Positions 36,497 through 48,073 of a stretch of 64,000 nucleotides of DNA are shown in pieces. The translations under genes were made by a program, and so were the position numbers. The notes under the pieces are model-generated. The model had not been told where the DNA came from. It searched no databases and saw only the letters and a list, made by a program, of their open reading frames with translations. The first letter of the stretch is position 1, and each line of letters begins with the position of its first letter. Source of the stretch: Polytrichum commune (Eukaryota > Streptophyta > Polytrichopsida > Polytrichales > Polytrichaceae). The DNA lies in the NCBI GenBank assembly GCA_950295325.1, contig OX485804.1, positions 69,786,033 to 69,850,032 of the forward strand, in the 5' to 3' direction.

Positions 36497-37140
36497 CATC
36501 AAACAAATAGTTTGTAGCAATACAAATGCTACAAAATTGTATTATATAAAGTACTTGGTGAAAGGCACAAAGGTGATGTTATTTAACTTTGCTACAATTA
36601 CACCCAACAATTGTTGTCTCATGCCCACTTTTGTCTTTGCGGTTGTTGCTTGCCATGACATTGACAAAGGAATGTCCATGGTTGTCAACAACAACGCCAT
36701 TATTCTCATCAATTTTACTACCATCCTCAAGTTCAAATGGGTTGACCCAATAATTTATTGCTATCAACATCAACTGCAAAATCTATGACACGAATTTTAA
36801 TCCTAGACTTACCACCTACATTCTTTTGCCCAAAGTCCTGCACCCACCAACATCCATTGATCCCAAAACCATGAAGAATCAACCTCTTTTAACATCCTTG
36901 CATTTGGGTTGGTAAAGAAATAATACCAAAACAAAACCATGGTATCCGGATTCCAAAATACAACAAAACTCCTTTGCAATTAGTAATGTTCCCCACTATC
37001 TTATAAACTCCAAGAGCTAAGGAATGCCTTTGAAAAATTAAAACAACTCCGACTCAACTTGACGTAAATTTCTTTTGCGATCACCCAAATCAATCAACGA
37101 ACAAAGCTAGTTAACCAAAACTTGTTGAGTTAACAAAACA
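36497..37140 (-). repeat. Inverted ~640-bp duplication, copy 1, with conserved frames
   Basis: It is the reverse complement of 45195-45845, starting right beside the 750-bp direct repeat. On the minus strand two short frames survive in both copies. One (ending AKECRW) contains NPDTMVLFWYYFFTNPNARM and DSSWFWDQWMLVGAGLW. The other (36779-36579) contains NPFELEDGSKIDE and SNNRKDKSGHETTIVGC. Their retention in two diverged copies suggests a captured or pseudogenised gene. I do not recognise it. Confidence 0.7.
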
Positions 37141-37639
37141 AACAATTATCAAATAGATCACAATAACTGCATAAACTCGCTCTAATCACGAATACATATA
37201 ACTCAAATCGTAAACAATGGGCCCTCAAACCGATGCCTCTAGCCAACCATCACGCGTAACATATCACCCGTAGAAAACTACAAATCCAGAACGCAAGCAC
37301 ATCACCACTGCCTATATCCACGAAAAATAGAAACAAACGCCAAACCTTGTGAGCGCGAACTAAAATGCTCACCCTCACACGACCTTCACAACATCTCCGC
37401 CGCACCACCGCTGCGATGAGCGAGAGCGACAGACACGGAAAAATGCTTATGGCCTCAACGCTTTCTTCACTTATGGGCCATCGTTGGTGGCTTCTCTAAC
37501 TAAGGGCTACTCAGATTCATCTGAGCCCTCCATCCACATCTGACGGTTCAGATGTCACCTCTATCACGGCGTGGGCCCGTTAGGTGGAGTTAGGGACCTT
37601 GGGTCCCAAACCTGACTAGATATCTCCACAGAATGAAGA
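37141..37639 (-). other. GC-richer patch resembling a 5' leader (minus strand)
   Basis: Composition shifts to clearly higher GC around 37200-37600. On the minus strand it runs into the duplicated frames at 37140-36497, which would fit the promoter/leader of the captured gene. The second copy (45195-45845) lacks this part. No TATA box or start codon could be assigned. Confidence 0.3.
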
Positions 37640-38055
37640 TGACGTATCTTGACTCTGGTAGATATGTGGATTTGTGACGCACTATGGTTGTCGGGTAGAG
37701 GGGTCTTAAATGGTTATTTTTTGCCAACTGGCTCACCTCTCCTCCTAGGGTATGAAAGCACACTATTCTATGATCATGGTTGGCAAATGCAAACCAATAC
37801 CGTAGCCACTTTCCTCATAATTTTCGGAGCTCGCATGAATATCTCGTTTATTATCCCACTCAAGATATTCCTGCTCATTAAACGGTCATAGAGCTTCCCC
37901 CAATTATGTTGATTGTTCAATCTAGACTAGTTATCAAAAAATTCAGCACGTGGCCCAATTTATTTTAATCATATGTCTTTTTGGTATCCATTCTTGCAGC
38001 TAGACCTACCACTCATCATTGAATACATGTGTCCAATCATCAAGACGAAAAATGA
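37640..38055 (+). repeat. R1 dispersed repeat, longest copy
   Basis: Contains all R1 blocks in order, from ggtcttaaatggtta and tgccaactggctcacct through ccgtagccactttcctcata, ttcggagctcgcatgaatat, gctcattaaacggtcata, ttatgttgattgttcaatct, atatgtctttttggtatcca to the tail gaatacatgtgtccaatcat. No TIR or open frame. Confidence 0.72.
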
Positions 38056-38249
38056 ATTAGGCACGTTTTCCTTAATTTCATAATTTGGCAATGGAAATGC
38101 GTTGCTCGCATTAAACAGTTTAAAGAATTAAATGCTCACAAGTGTCACTCCTTCAGCATTACCTTCGTATGATATATCGTTGTTTATGAATCACGTTACA
38201 AATATAATGATGAAAGGTTTGGCACCTACTTCTTCAAGGAGACGAAACA

Positions 38250-38530
38250 TGCCATCAGTGCGAGTTCTCTTAGCCCATCTTGCAACTTTGGCTTGTAGCC
38301 GTTTTCCCCGTGGCTTTTGGAGCTCCTATGAATATGTCGACCGTTATTATCAAAACAAAATATTCTCTTTCATCGTAATAGTTGACCATATACCTCCCCC
38401 GCCACACAATTATATTGATTATTGATCGTAGAATGGTTAGCAAATTGCGAGCAATTAATCTAGTTCCCCATAAAGACATGTCTCTTTGGTATCTTCTTGC
38501 ACGCAAATATGCTTGGTGATGTAACACGGG
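38250..38530 (+). repeat. R1 dispersed repeat, adjacent diverged copy
   Basis: It lies ~200 bp after the previous copy and shares ttagcccatcttgcaacttt, ttttggagctcctatgaata, a gttattatcaaaac block, ttatattgattattgatcgt and acatgtctctttggtatctt. Either a tandem pair or two insertions. Confidence 0.6.
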
Positions 38531-39596
38531 TGTAATTTGATGGTGGGAGTGCCACGAATTTTGTTCTACCCCTCGAAAAATATGGTATCAACTTCCCCAA
38601 CCCGAACCTGCAAACGCTCCAACGCTCTCACATACAACAACATGCATTGTTCACTTGGTGTAAAATGAAGGTTGCAAGTTTGAATTTATTTTTGGAGAGA
38701 AAATTTAGTGGTATCCATTTTAACCTCATATGTGGTTGTTGTCGTCACCTAAAGTGGTGCACTCCATGTATTTTATATGAGTTTAAATTTGGATCATTTC
38801 AGCGTAAATCAAGCATAAATCAAAACTACATAGCTTTGTTCTGAAACTTTTGTAGGCGCTTTGAGCATGTGTAGGTCTATGGTGCATGGAAGGAAATTTG
38901 GAGTTTTAAATATCTATGTCTGGATTACATAATAAAAAAATAAAAAAATCCTAGCAATTTCAATTAACAATGACATTAGTTTGAGAAATCCCCAAGTGAA
39001 TATTTACATAGTATGAATAATGATGATATTTGTTCAAATGACAACTTTCAACCCATTGTAATTTGAAGTGCATTTTAAATTTGTATCATGAACGTTTAGA
39101 CTTGGTTTTAATCAATTTTGGGACATTATAGGGAAACTACAATTGGCATGGCACATAACTATTTCGTCCTTTAGCCAACCAATTGGGTGAGGTTGTATGA
39201 AGCTATGCAAGGCTATACTAAATTTGTAGATGAACATTGTTTCGAGACATAAAACTCTATGGACATTTGTAATTATCGTTGCTAGCAGTGAATTTTGAAA
39301 CATGAATGACATCGTATTTGCATAATTTTGACTTCATTATGATTGTTGCAAGTGCTTTTATGCAACTGCTCTAGGAGTTATGAACTTCACACTATCTTGT
39401 GAGAGTCAAGAAAATGTGGAGTAAAGATTATGTCATGCGAGACCAATTCGAGTAACATCCTAATTACCAAAGATTCACTTCATGTAATAAAGACAATAAT
39501 GCCCAACCTACTTCTCCAAGTGATAACAAAATTTAGGTGACTCCACGTAGTAATGCATGTATGACCAACGTTGGTGAATCCTAGTTCCATTAAAGA
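38531..39596. other. Intergenic, no gene seen
   Basis: AT-rich, with A-runs near 38930-38950. No exon or repeat family could be assigned. Confidence 0.4.
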
Positions 39597-39895
39597 ATGA
39601 CAAAGACCCTTTCAATGGTAAGTCACAAAAATCATAAACTCGGTGCTAATGAGGGTTTTGTAATGTTCTTGACTTCCAAGTTAATTACATGGCTTTTAAT
39701 TATTGAAGGTTCCGCTTCAAAACGGAAATCCTAGTCAATTGCTAATTTACTCAATGGAAGTGAATACATATATTAGACTTTGGACCTTGAAAATGATGTG
39801 CAATCTATTTGGGTTATATGGACAAGCGGCCTTCAAGAATGCAAGGAGCAATTTTATTTTTTGAAGTCAAGCGGAGCAGCCAACAACTTTTGGTC
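39597..39895 (+). mobile_element. Solo arm of the fold-back family
   Basis: It aligns with the right arms at 418-757 and 1456-1774, about 38 kb away: tgacaaag, gtgctaatgagg, tgacttccaagttaattaca, tagtcaattgct, tttactcaatggaagtgaa and ggccttcaagaatgcaagg. No inverted partner is present nearby. The diverged start of the GC-rich outer block is still visible (agtcaagcggagcagcc). Confidence 0.8.
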
Positions 39896-40819
39896 GGGAT
39901 CTTATTGATTTTTTATTTTTTTTATTTTTTTGGGGTGATGGCTGCATGGAGGTGGCGGATCACATACCCCCAGCCCCTATCCACCTCCCGCACATTCCTT
40001 GTTGGATGCCTAAATCCTTGCCCCCAAAGAACCAGTGTATAGGTCGGTTCGCCCCAGACATCCAAGATGAGCCAAAAATATGCATTGACCGACGAATGGA
40101 AGCTTTTATTTTAGATTTGATGTCCACAAACATTTCCATGCAATGCATTTGCACTCTTAGAAAAGTCCAATATTTTTGTATATTGCGCGTATTATGTATT
40201 GCACAAACAATGTTTTGTTGGACAAAGCTGGATCTTACATCTGCAATAGCAACGGAAATTTTGAACTCTCTTGACAAAGGACAATTGCTCAATCACTAAC
40301 TCTTTTTAGTTGGACACAATTCAAAAGTAGTTCACCTTCTATGTGCAAGTTGTTGACGACAATGTTTTGCAAGAATTCCACATAGTCTCGAATTGTTTGT
40401 GCAATACATAAAAAAATAAAAATGTGAATGATTACCTATTTCTTGAATTGTATGCATGTCTAAAAACATCAAAGTCCTATCACCTTGTGGGAGCTCGCTA
40501 TCTCTTTCATCGGAACCTAAGAATTATGGTTCCTACAAAAAAAAAGTTGAAAAAAAATGTTGTTTCATTTTCATTCATTATGCAATCAAAGACAAACATG
40601 ACAATATTCATATTCATATCACCATAATCGGTAATTGGAGCCTTTTTCATGATTTTGAGACTATTTAAGGGCATGGCTCTCAAATAAAGAATAAGAACAA
40701 CACAAAAATATTCTCGATGTGACTTTATAAAGTAATTCACGTGGCACAAATACATGTCATCAAAATAAGAAATTGGACCAGATATCAAACCGTTTGCATT
40801 TGTTAAAAGTTTGTCACTA
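39896..40819. other. Intergenic, no gene seen
   Basis: Overlapping short frames at 39946-40299 on both strands carry no known motif. A T-rich run lies at 39910-39930. Nothing else is supportable. Confidence 0.35.
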
Positions 40820-41576
40820 GTTCATAGTCTTAAGAGGAGTTTAACAAGAAATTAGCCTAAATTTCAAAAATTACCCCTTCTTAACAAGACATGTGGATGA
40901 CAACACATGCTTCAGATCTTCTAGTTTGCTATCTATAGCATTTAATATTTTCACACCAACAAGTGGAATTTCATCAATAACGAGTATTGTAATTGTTCAT
41001 AACAATTTGCCAAATAATTTAAAACTTCAGATAATAGTTTTGGTATATAAGAGTATTATTGTTTTGAGATTTCTAAATGAATGTTTATTCATTGTATGTC
41101 TATGACATCGAACACACGTGATGAATGGCAAAGTGACATGAAATATATGAGGTATACATCCAAAAACCCTAAACCCTAAACCCTAAACCCTGATTGAGTT
41201 GCATTTGTGAGTGTAACATTTGGTGGCCAAATGTCTTACTATTGCCAAAAAATATATAAAATATATATTCAGGAGGTATTCGAAGGTTGACTAAACCTCA
41301 AAATCCTAAATAGGAGTCTAAGAAATTTATCCAAATTGGATTTTTCTTTAACTTTGGAAACTTTAATGTTCTATCACATAAGATCAATTGTCTCAATCTT
41401 ATTGAAGAATAATTTTTTATATTTTTAATACAAACTTTGTAATATACCTGGATTGAAAGATTTAATGTTGGATTAGACAAAGAGAAAAAAGAAAAAGAAA
41501 AAACTAATCATACTCTGTTGTACTTAGTAGATGGTGAGCAGATGTGAGCAGATGGTGTTTGGAGTAAGACAACTTT
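40820..41576 (+). repeat. 750-bp direct duplication, copy 2
   Basis: It matches 35742-36490. Differences include an expanded telomere-like run and a duplicated gagcagatgt word near the right end. The 5.08-kb separation and lack of retroelement genes between the copies argue against an intact LTR element. Confidence 0.82.
41164..41191 (+). repeat. Interstitial telomere-type repeat, four CCCTAAA units
   Basis: Four tandem plant telomere units occur where the duplicated copy at 36092-36106 has only two. The run is short and internal, so it is not a chromosome end. The copy-number difference most simply reflects slippage. Confidence 0.85.
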
Positions 41577-41623
41577 TAAAAAAAGGAATTGGATCAAACA
41601 ACCCAATAAAGAATGACGCACAA

Positions 41624-41862
41624 GGCTAGACAACTCGTGAAGGAATTGTGCATAGGAGTTAGATAACTCCCAATCAAAGATCTTTGTGTTGGAGTTAGAC
41701 AACTCCAATTAGGAAATACAAATCGGAGTTAGACAACTCGCAGTGGATGAATACTATTCATTGGAGCTAGACAACTCTTAATGAATAAATGTGCTTGGAA
41801 TTAGACAGTTGCAACGAGAAGAATGGAAGAATGAATACAGTTGGAATTAGTTAGTTCCAACT
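41624..41862. repeat. Cluster of seven small hairpins (GGAGTT-AGAC-AACTCC type)
   Basis: Seven variants of a 14-20-bp dyad occur at about 41624, 41655, 41691, 41725, 41763, 41796 and 41843, spaced 31-47 bp apart. The best is ttggagttagacaactccaa (41689-41708). Changes on one side are sometimes matched on the other (ggaatt with agttcc in the last unit), hinting that the dyad is maintained. It sits between the 750-bp repeat and an LTR-like segment. Confidence 0.7.
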
Positions 41863-41979
41863 AGAGGGTTGTGCCTGAGCCAAAAGATAAAATAATGATC
41901 ACCAGTGAAATGGTCTATGTATATGGATAAGGAAACTTTAGTCTAAATTGTATAAGAAGTGAGACTTCTAAAAGTATAT

Positions 41980-42150
41980 TTTAGATATTATGGATAAATA
42001 TGGATAAGAGTAAGAATGCCTTTGGGGGTATAAGAGAGAGCTCGGGGAAGGAGAGATGATCATCTTTTGTCTTTCCTATGGTCAAGTTGTGATCAAGTTG
42101 TAAAGCTTTTGTAATGTACAAAGTTTGAAAGTTCTCAATATCGGTGTCTC
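41980..42150 (+). promoter_or_regulatory. LTR-like R/U5 segment, tentative
   Basis: The sequence ggggtataagagagagctcg, followed by a purine-rich stretch and then gtaatgtacaaagtttgaaa and cggtgtctcatgtg, resembles the TATA-to-U5 portion of Copia-type LTRs in plants. No paired LTR, primer-binding site or coding region was found, so a solo or truncated LTR is inferred. Confidence 0.3.
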
Positions 42151-44357
42151 ATGTGCATTCATGATTGCATTATTCTTATGTAAAAGAGGAATGCGACAAC
42201 TTTGATGGCCTTAAAGAAATAATTTGGAATACATATAGCAGAGTCATGTTCCATGTGCAACAATTTCCATCGAGTTCTTTATCGGTATGAAAAGTTACTT
42301 GTATATGTATGATTTATGTTGATTTCCAAAATACAATGTCTAGATATTTAAATTAATCTTTATATTTATCCTTTGAAAGACCTAGTGGATGTTAAATTTT
42401 GACTAGGTACAATAGTTTAGAATTTATTATTGTAATAATCAATACTTCATAATTGTAAAAAACTATCTACCAATGTAATTGATATAGGAGCTTAAGGAAC
42501 TTCATCTAACTCATTTTCTTCGATAGAATTATTGACATTAGAGTAGATGTCACCAACTTATCTTCATGTGGCATGTAACCTTTATTTTGGGTTTCTAATG
42601 TGAATAAATATATCAATTGGGTCTAATAGTTATATTTAATTATTTATATAATGGATTTATAATAAAGAAAACATGACTAAATTTGGTCTTATGTTGTTTG
42701 ATCAATATGAAGGTTTAAATTTCAAACACCCTTTGAGAAATACGCTTATTGTAGCTTTATCATTGAATAATCTAGGCATAATAGATTTTGTGTTTAGAAC
42801 ATTTACGGGGACACTTATCACACTACCTTGTAATTTGTATTGACCATATCCATGTAGAATGTAAATTCATGCAAATTCTAATCGAGTATAAATGAATATT
42901 TCTTCTAGATCTATTAGTTTTTATTTCACGAATGAAAGTGAAATTTTCTTACAAATTTAGTATGTACTTCAAATGTTGGCGTCAAATTTTTCTAAGAAAC
43001 TATTACAAATGAACATAACATGTTTGTAGTGATCGTCGTATTTGAAATGATGTATATTTTTCATACAATTTTGTTGTTGTAAGTTGTTACTTTCTTTCCT
43101 TTTTAAAAAAAAGTCTATGACAATACATACAAGAAGAAAAAAAAAATGGACATCTTCAATTCCTTTCTAATACATCGAAATACAAATTGAAGTAGGTGTG
43201 ATATTTTCGTTGACAACAAGTTGTAATACGTTGAATGTTATGAGTTTGGGTTTGAGACATGGTTTGGACTTGAATTTGGGTTTGGATGTGATTCTGAGTG
43301 TATTGAACCTTTTGAAACATAATGTTTCATATGTCTTATCATTTTATATGATTAAAAAAGGTGGTGATTTTAAAGCATTTGAGTTTTCAAAATAAAATTT
43401 ATATGCAATTTATATATGCAATTTCATCATCATAGTCAGTCCATGAAAATGAATTAATTTTCTTTGTTAATGGTAGTATTTGCATGAGTAACATGAATCA
43501 ACTCATTACTTGTTGTAGAGGGAAAAAAAGAAAAAGGTTCTAAAAAACTAGTGTCATTTCAAAGAAAGTCAATGAAAGAATTGTCATAATTCATATTAAT
43601 ATCTTTAGAATAACTACTTGCATGCATAGTATCATAGTAAAAGATTGATTTGAACTGCTTTAATAGTATGTCATTTTATGTTTGAGGTGTTCTGTATCCT
43701 ATACTACTTGTGAAGAAGACAAGTGTAAGTGAGGATGATCCAACAAAATCCTATTAGCAATATTTTTCATTACATCATTGGGACTTTATAAAAGATATTA
43801 TTGTCAAGTAGTGTTATGAGATTCATTCCAATAAAATTGAGAAGCATAACATGATGGTATAACAAATTCAATGTTGAAAGAGTAAAAACTAGTATAATGT
43901 TTTTTTAATACTAACCTAAAAGTAGTGTAGGCGACTGTTACAAGTTTGTTGTGGAATAAAAATGTTCGCAATTTGTGATTGAATTAGAGGTACTTGAAGA
44001 ATGTCGAATTTGTGAGTTTCTTATAGATTCTAGAGAAATTATGGGAGGATGTTGGGTTAATATGGGATTTGCGGATTGATGAATAGTATGAACAAAAACA
44101 ATGGACAAAAACAACACATAAGAAGGGGGACAATAATTATGGATGAAATTTGTTGAAGAAAACAACATATGAAATAATGACCAAAAAGAACAAACTTACC
44201 ATATTGTTTTAAAAAAGCATGATCTAGAGAGAGAGAGAGAATGTTGCAATCGTATTTCCTCAACAATTTCTTAAATTCACCATTTGTAATTAGGATTATA
44301 GAAATTGCATTATTTCTAAATCATGCAAGATGAAACATCAATAAGTATCATTTTGAC
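42151..44357. other. 2.2-kb AT-rich intergenic region
   Basis: I see no gene. The DNA is very AT-rich with poly-A/T runs. A 43198-43395 frame owes its length to an imperfect ttgggtttg-type repeat. Confidence 0.4.
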
Positions 44358-44584
44358 CACTACACAATTTATGGTATTTAGTGTCACTTCCTATTTGGAG
44401 TTACGCATTGCTATAACATTTTATAATTAATGTAAATTTTTACCAAATAAAGACGTCGATGTTTATGGTGTGCAATCAACCAATTTGACTTTTTTGGTAA
44501 AAAAAATGAGATATGTAGTTAAAGGTTACAACACAATGTAACCCCGAATAATAAGTGACACTAATTATCATAAATGGTGTAGTG
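44358..44584. mobile_element. 227-bp MITE with CACTACAC termini
   Basis: The left end CACTACACAATTTATGG pairs with the complement of CATAAATGGTGTAGTG, continuing into tttagtgtcactt on one side and aagtgacactaa on the other. The interior (ggagttac, taaccccgaataat) echoes family S MITEs. A (GA)n tract lies just upstream at about 44226-44240. Confidence 0.75.
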
Positions 44585-45194
44585 ATATAGAAATCTTAGA
44601 TCATCAAATATACAGGCCTAGGTCTTTAAGTGAAAGTTGGAATCTCAATTGTGTCTTGATTTCATTTTATTTTAATCAAAAATTATGTTGTTAACATGAA
44701 ATTATGAATGACTCTTTTGTTCCATACTTGTCATCTTTCCCAAAATTTGGATTCGGTAAAATGACATTCAAAAACTCTATCCAATGGCATGTGTCTTCGT
44801 CAATTATATATGTTTATACACCAACAAGCTAGCAATCAAAGGAGAAGACTTGCGCTAGATCATAGGAAAAGGGGGGGGGGGGAGCTTAATATACCCAACA
44901 CACACATGTGTGTTGAGATCAATGTTCTTTGAAAACCAACCTACAAGTGCCCACTATGTGATCCTAATGATGTTTGATTGGTCGATAGTTTTCCCAAAAA
45001 TTGCATATCATGTAATTTGTTTCATTTCACAAATATGAATGGAAAGCTCAACAATTTGGGGTATATGAAGCATGAAAAAAACATATTTTACTTGTCAATG
45101 CCATTCATTGGGAGTGTTCAAAAGGAAGAAATTGGTCACTGTCTACTTTTGTTTGCCATACCAAAGAATCTCAACAATTCAATAAAATTATGGC
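44585..45194. other. Intergenic, no gene seen
   Basis: There is a G-homopolymer run at 44872-44882. No gene is supported; a 44978-45199 frame has no motif. Confidence 0.35.
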
Positions 45195-45845
45195 ACTAAG
45201 TTTTGGTTAACTAACTTTGTTCGTTGATTGATTTGGGTGATCGCAAAAGAAATGTCAGGTCAAGTTGAGTTGGAGTTGTTTTGATTTTTCAAAGGCATTC
45301 CTTTGAAGTTCATTCCTCTTGGAGTTTATAAGACAGTGGGGAACATTACTTATTGCAAAGGAGTTTTGTTGTATTTTGGAATCTGAATACCATGGTTTTG
45401 TTTTGGTATTATTTCTTTACCAACCCAAATGCAAGGATGTTAAAAGTGGTTGATTCTTCATGGTTTTGGGATCAATGGATGTTGGTGGGTGCAATACTTT
45501 GGGCAAAAGAATGTAGGTGGTAAGTCTAGGATTAAAATTTGCATCGTAGATTTTGCAGCTGATGTTGATAGCAATAAATTACTGGGTCAACCCATTTGAA
45601 CTTGAGGATGGTAGTAAAATTGATGAAAAATATGGTGTCATTGTTGACATCCATGGACGTTCCTTTGTCAATATCATGGCAAGCAACAACCGCAAAGACA
45701 AAAGTGGGCATGAGACAACAATTGTTGGGTGTAATTGCAATAAAGTTAAATAATTAACATCACCTTTGTGCCTTTCACCAAGTACTTTATATATTACAAT
45801 TTTGTAGCATTTGCATTGCTACGAACTATTTGTTTGATGTTAAGT
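45195..45845 (+). repeat. Inverted ~640-bp duplication, copy 2
   Basis: Pairs with 36497-37140 in opposite orientation. The frame around 45553-45753 (NPFELEDGSKIDE...SNNRKDKSGHE) differs from its partner by only a few residues, and the frame ending AKECRW is also retained. Upstream the similarity stops at about aagttttggttaacta. Downstream a 45768-46139 frame continues beyond the duplication but is not recognisable. Confidence 0.7.
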
Positions 45846-46199
45846 GAGTGTTTGTGTTTGTGTAGGATTAAATTAGGGTCCACATTTCTAATTGCCCTCA
45901 TATTAATTGTAGTAGCCTATTGTAGATGTGTTCAATGTAAAGCCAGTGCTCGTGGTGATATTATATTGAACATGCCAAATGGGGTCTATGTTTCTAATCA
46001 CAATTTGATGAAATTTCTTAAAATGCTTGTGGCAGTGAGGAATAGTCATGTCATTGGTATCTTCAAGTGTTGGGGCTATTGCAAGGCAATTGGTGGGCCC
46101 AATTTAGATGGACATGCCAAATTCAATTACTTCTCTTAGTTGGACACTTATATTTAAATAGTGTGTGGTTAGTTGTGGCTTCAAGAATGGATATGAAGA

Positions 46200-46470
46200 A
46201 GACATACACTTAAAAGTGATTGGACCATGTGCTTAAAACACAATAAGCACTCTAGATTCAATAGTCAACATAATCAGGAGGATCTACACGGCCATTAAAT
46301 GAGCACATATATCTTCACTATAATGATGGATAAGATATTCATATGAACTCCAAACATTATGAGGAAAGTTGCTACGCCTCGATTTGGAATTGCTAACCAC
46401 CTCTTCTTAATCGCATGTTTCACATCCAAGGAGAAGTAGGCTAGTTGAAAAAATTAACCCTTTAAGGCCT
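46200..46470 (-). repeat. R1 dispersed repeat, minus-strand copy
   Basis: The reverse complement reads ggttagcaattccaaatcga, ctttcctcataatgtttgga, catatgaatatcttatcc, gctcatttaatggcc and tgattatgttgactattgaa, in R1 order. The upstream part aagtgggct-like block is also present. Confidence 0.7.
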
Positions 46471-46969
46471 ATCTTCCTTACATATAATAAATGGAAATGA
46501 AGAAGTGACCTACATGAAACCCAATTTGGCCCACTGAGATGACCCCATGGATACATACAAGCATACAAGCATGCCTCATATCTACAGCCACACTTTTGTA
46601 ACATGGATGTAAGTTGAAAACTTTGGGGACTACTTGGAATTTGGAAACGTTACTTAGCTTGGTCATGCCCATTTACAAGCATGATTGTTGGAACCATGTT
46701 GTTTGAGACCAAATTTTCAATTAGTACTGCTAATGGGAGTGCTTTTGTTGTTGCACATTGACTATCATGTACAGAATTTCCATGCACTGTACCATGTTTG
46801 TATCTTGGTATTATAAGTCATAACTAAGGTATCTAGGTGTTCAGTGGCTGGCTTTCCGATCTTCCAACTTCTACCAATCATACTTATGCAACAAAACTTG
46901 TGTTGCATTAGCAAATCTATAATAAAGCATCAGCAACTATTAGATTGGGCATTGAATTTCCTCGATTTA

Positions 46970-47160
46970 CTTATAATTATCAAAAGCAAATGTGTGTTCA
47001 ATCTTTAAATAAATACATAGGTGCCCCAAATTGTGTTGACTATTTAGTCTAGAATGGTTGATAAAGTTTGAGCTCATAGGACAATATTCAACACATGTCT
47101 CGTCGGATTCCGTTTTTAAATCTAACCTAAGCAAATAAGACCATTGTACCTTATATAGGA
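46970..47160 (+). repeat. R1 dispersed repeat, 3' portion
   Basis: Contains attgtgttgactatttagtc, tagaatggttgataaagttt, gagctcataggacaatattc and acacatgtctcgtcggatt. The 5' part is lost. Confidence 0.55.
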
Positions 47161-48073
47161 CCCAAGCAGTAGGTCTTGAAGTTGTTGCAAGGTGTGATGG
47201 TGGTTTCCACACATGTTTAGGTTTTCCTCATCAGTTTTAAGAAGATGCAGCTCCCAAATTCCTCCCCTTCTGTAAGTTTGCACAAAAGGCACAGGGTGCT
47301 CATGCCAGGAAAGAGAAACTTAGGATGGAACAAAATCCGTGGAAAAACTGAAATGGGTATGTACTGCACATATAAGAGGAAAATAGATATATGAAAGTTC
47401 TGATCTCCAAAGAGGAAACCTGTCTTGAACAGAAACATCAATATTCAACAGAATTAGTGCCTATATTACAAATATGTAGATGGTTTGCAGTAATTCATAA
47501 CAGGAGCTTCTTGTCCATGTCTGAAGCACCTGCCAAGCCTCAATATATATGAAGACCTAACTGCTGTTAGGATGGTTATGATTGTTAAGTCGAGCAATTG
47601 GGTATGAATATAACTTTACAAACATGGTTGTCGACCTTCATGTTTGTAATGTTATGTAGACCTCTCATTTGTCGCCAAAGATAGCCCTCCATAACCTTTG
47701 ATTCTTATATTGATACTCACCTAAAGTCCACTTCTCTCATGATGTAGGAACACATCAGTTGCTGCTGCAACTCCTAGCAATTACATCCACTGAGAGAGTG
47801 GAATTTCAACATCCCAGCAACTAGCTATGATTCTCCTCCCAGCAACTAAAATTCTAACATCTGACAGCAACAAATATATGAACCTCAAAAGGGAGGGCCT
47901 CTCCTCAAATACCTACAGCTGCAAAATTGTGATTCACACTCCTGGGATTTGAATTCTCCAGAAGGTAATGATTTCTCTTTAATTATGTACAGTATCATCT
48001 TTATGACACCTACACCACATTTTTGTAGGATATGCTTTTTGTCAAACCCCTCTGGAGGGTCTGTCATTGACCC
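47161..48073. other. 3' flank of NAR1
   Basis: Downstream of the NAR1 stop codon on the minus strand; includes its 3' UTR. No additional gene is supported. The poly(A) site could not be assigned. Confidence 0.4.

Noticed and set aside
41164-41191. A chromosome end or neotelomere
   Set aside because: Only four units inside a duplicated repeat, with ordinary DNA on both sides.
35742-41576. LTR pair of a retrotransposon
   Set aside because: The copies lack TG...CA ends, no primer-binding site or polyprotein motifs lie between them, and an unrelated inverted duplication abuts copy 1.
41624-41862. CRISPR-like appearance (seven repeats with similar spacing)
   Set aside because: The repeats are only 14-20 bp, degenerate and palindromic, in a plant nuclear context without cas genes.
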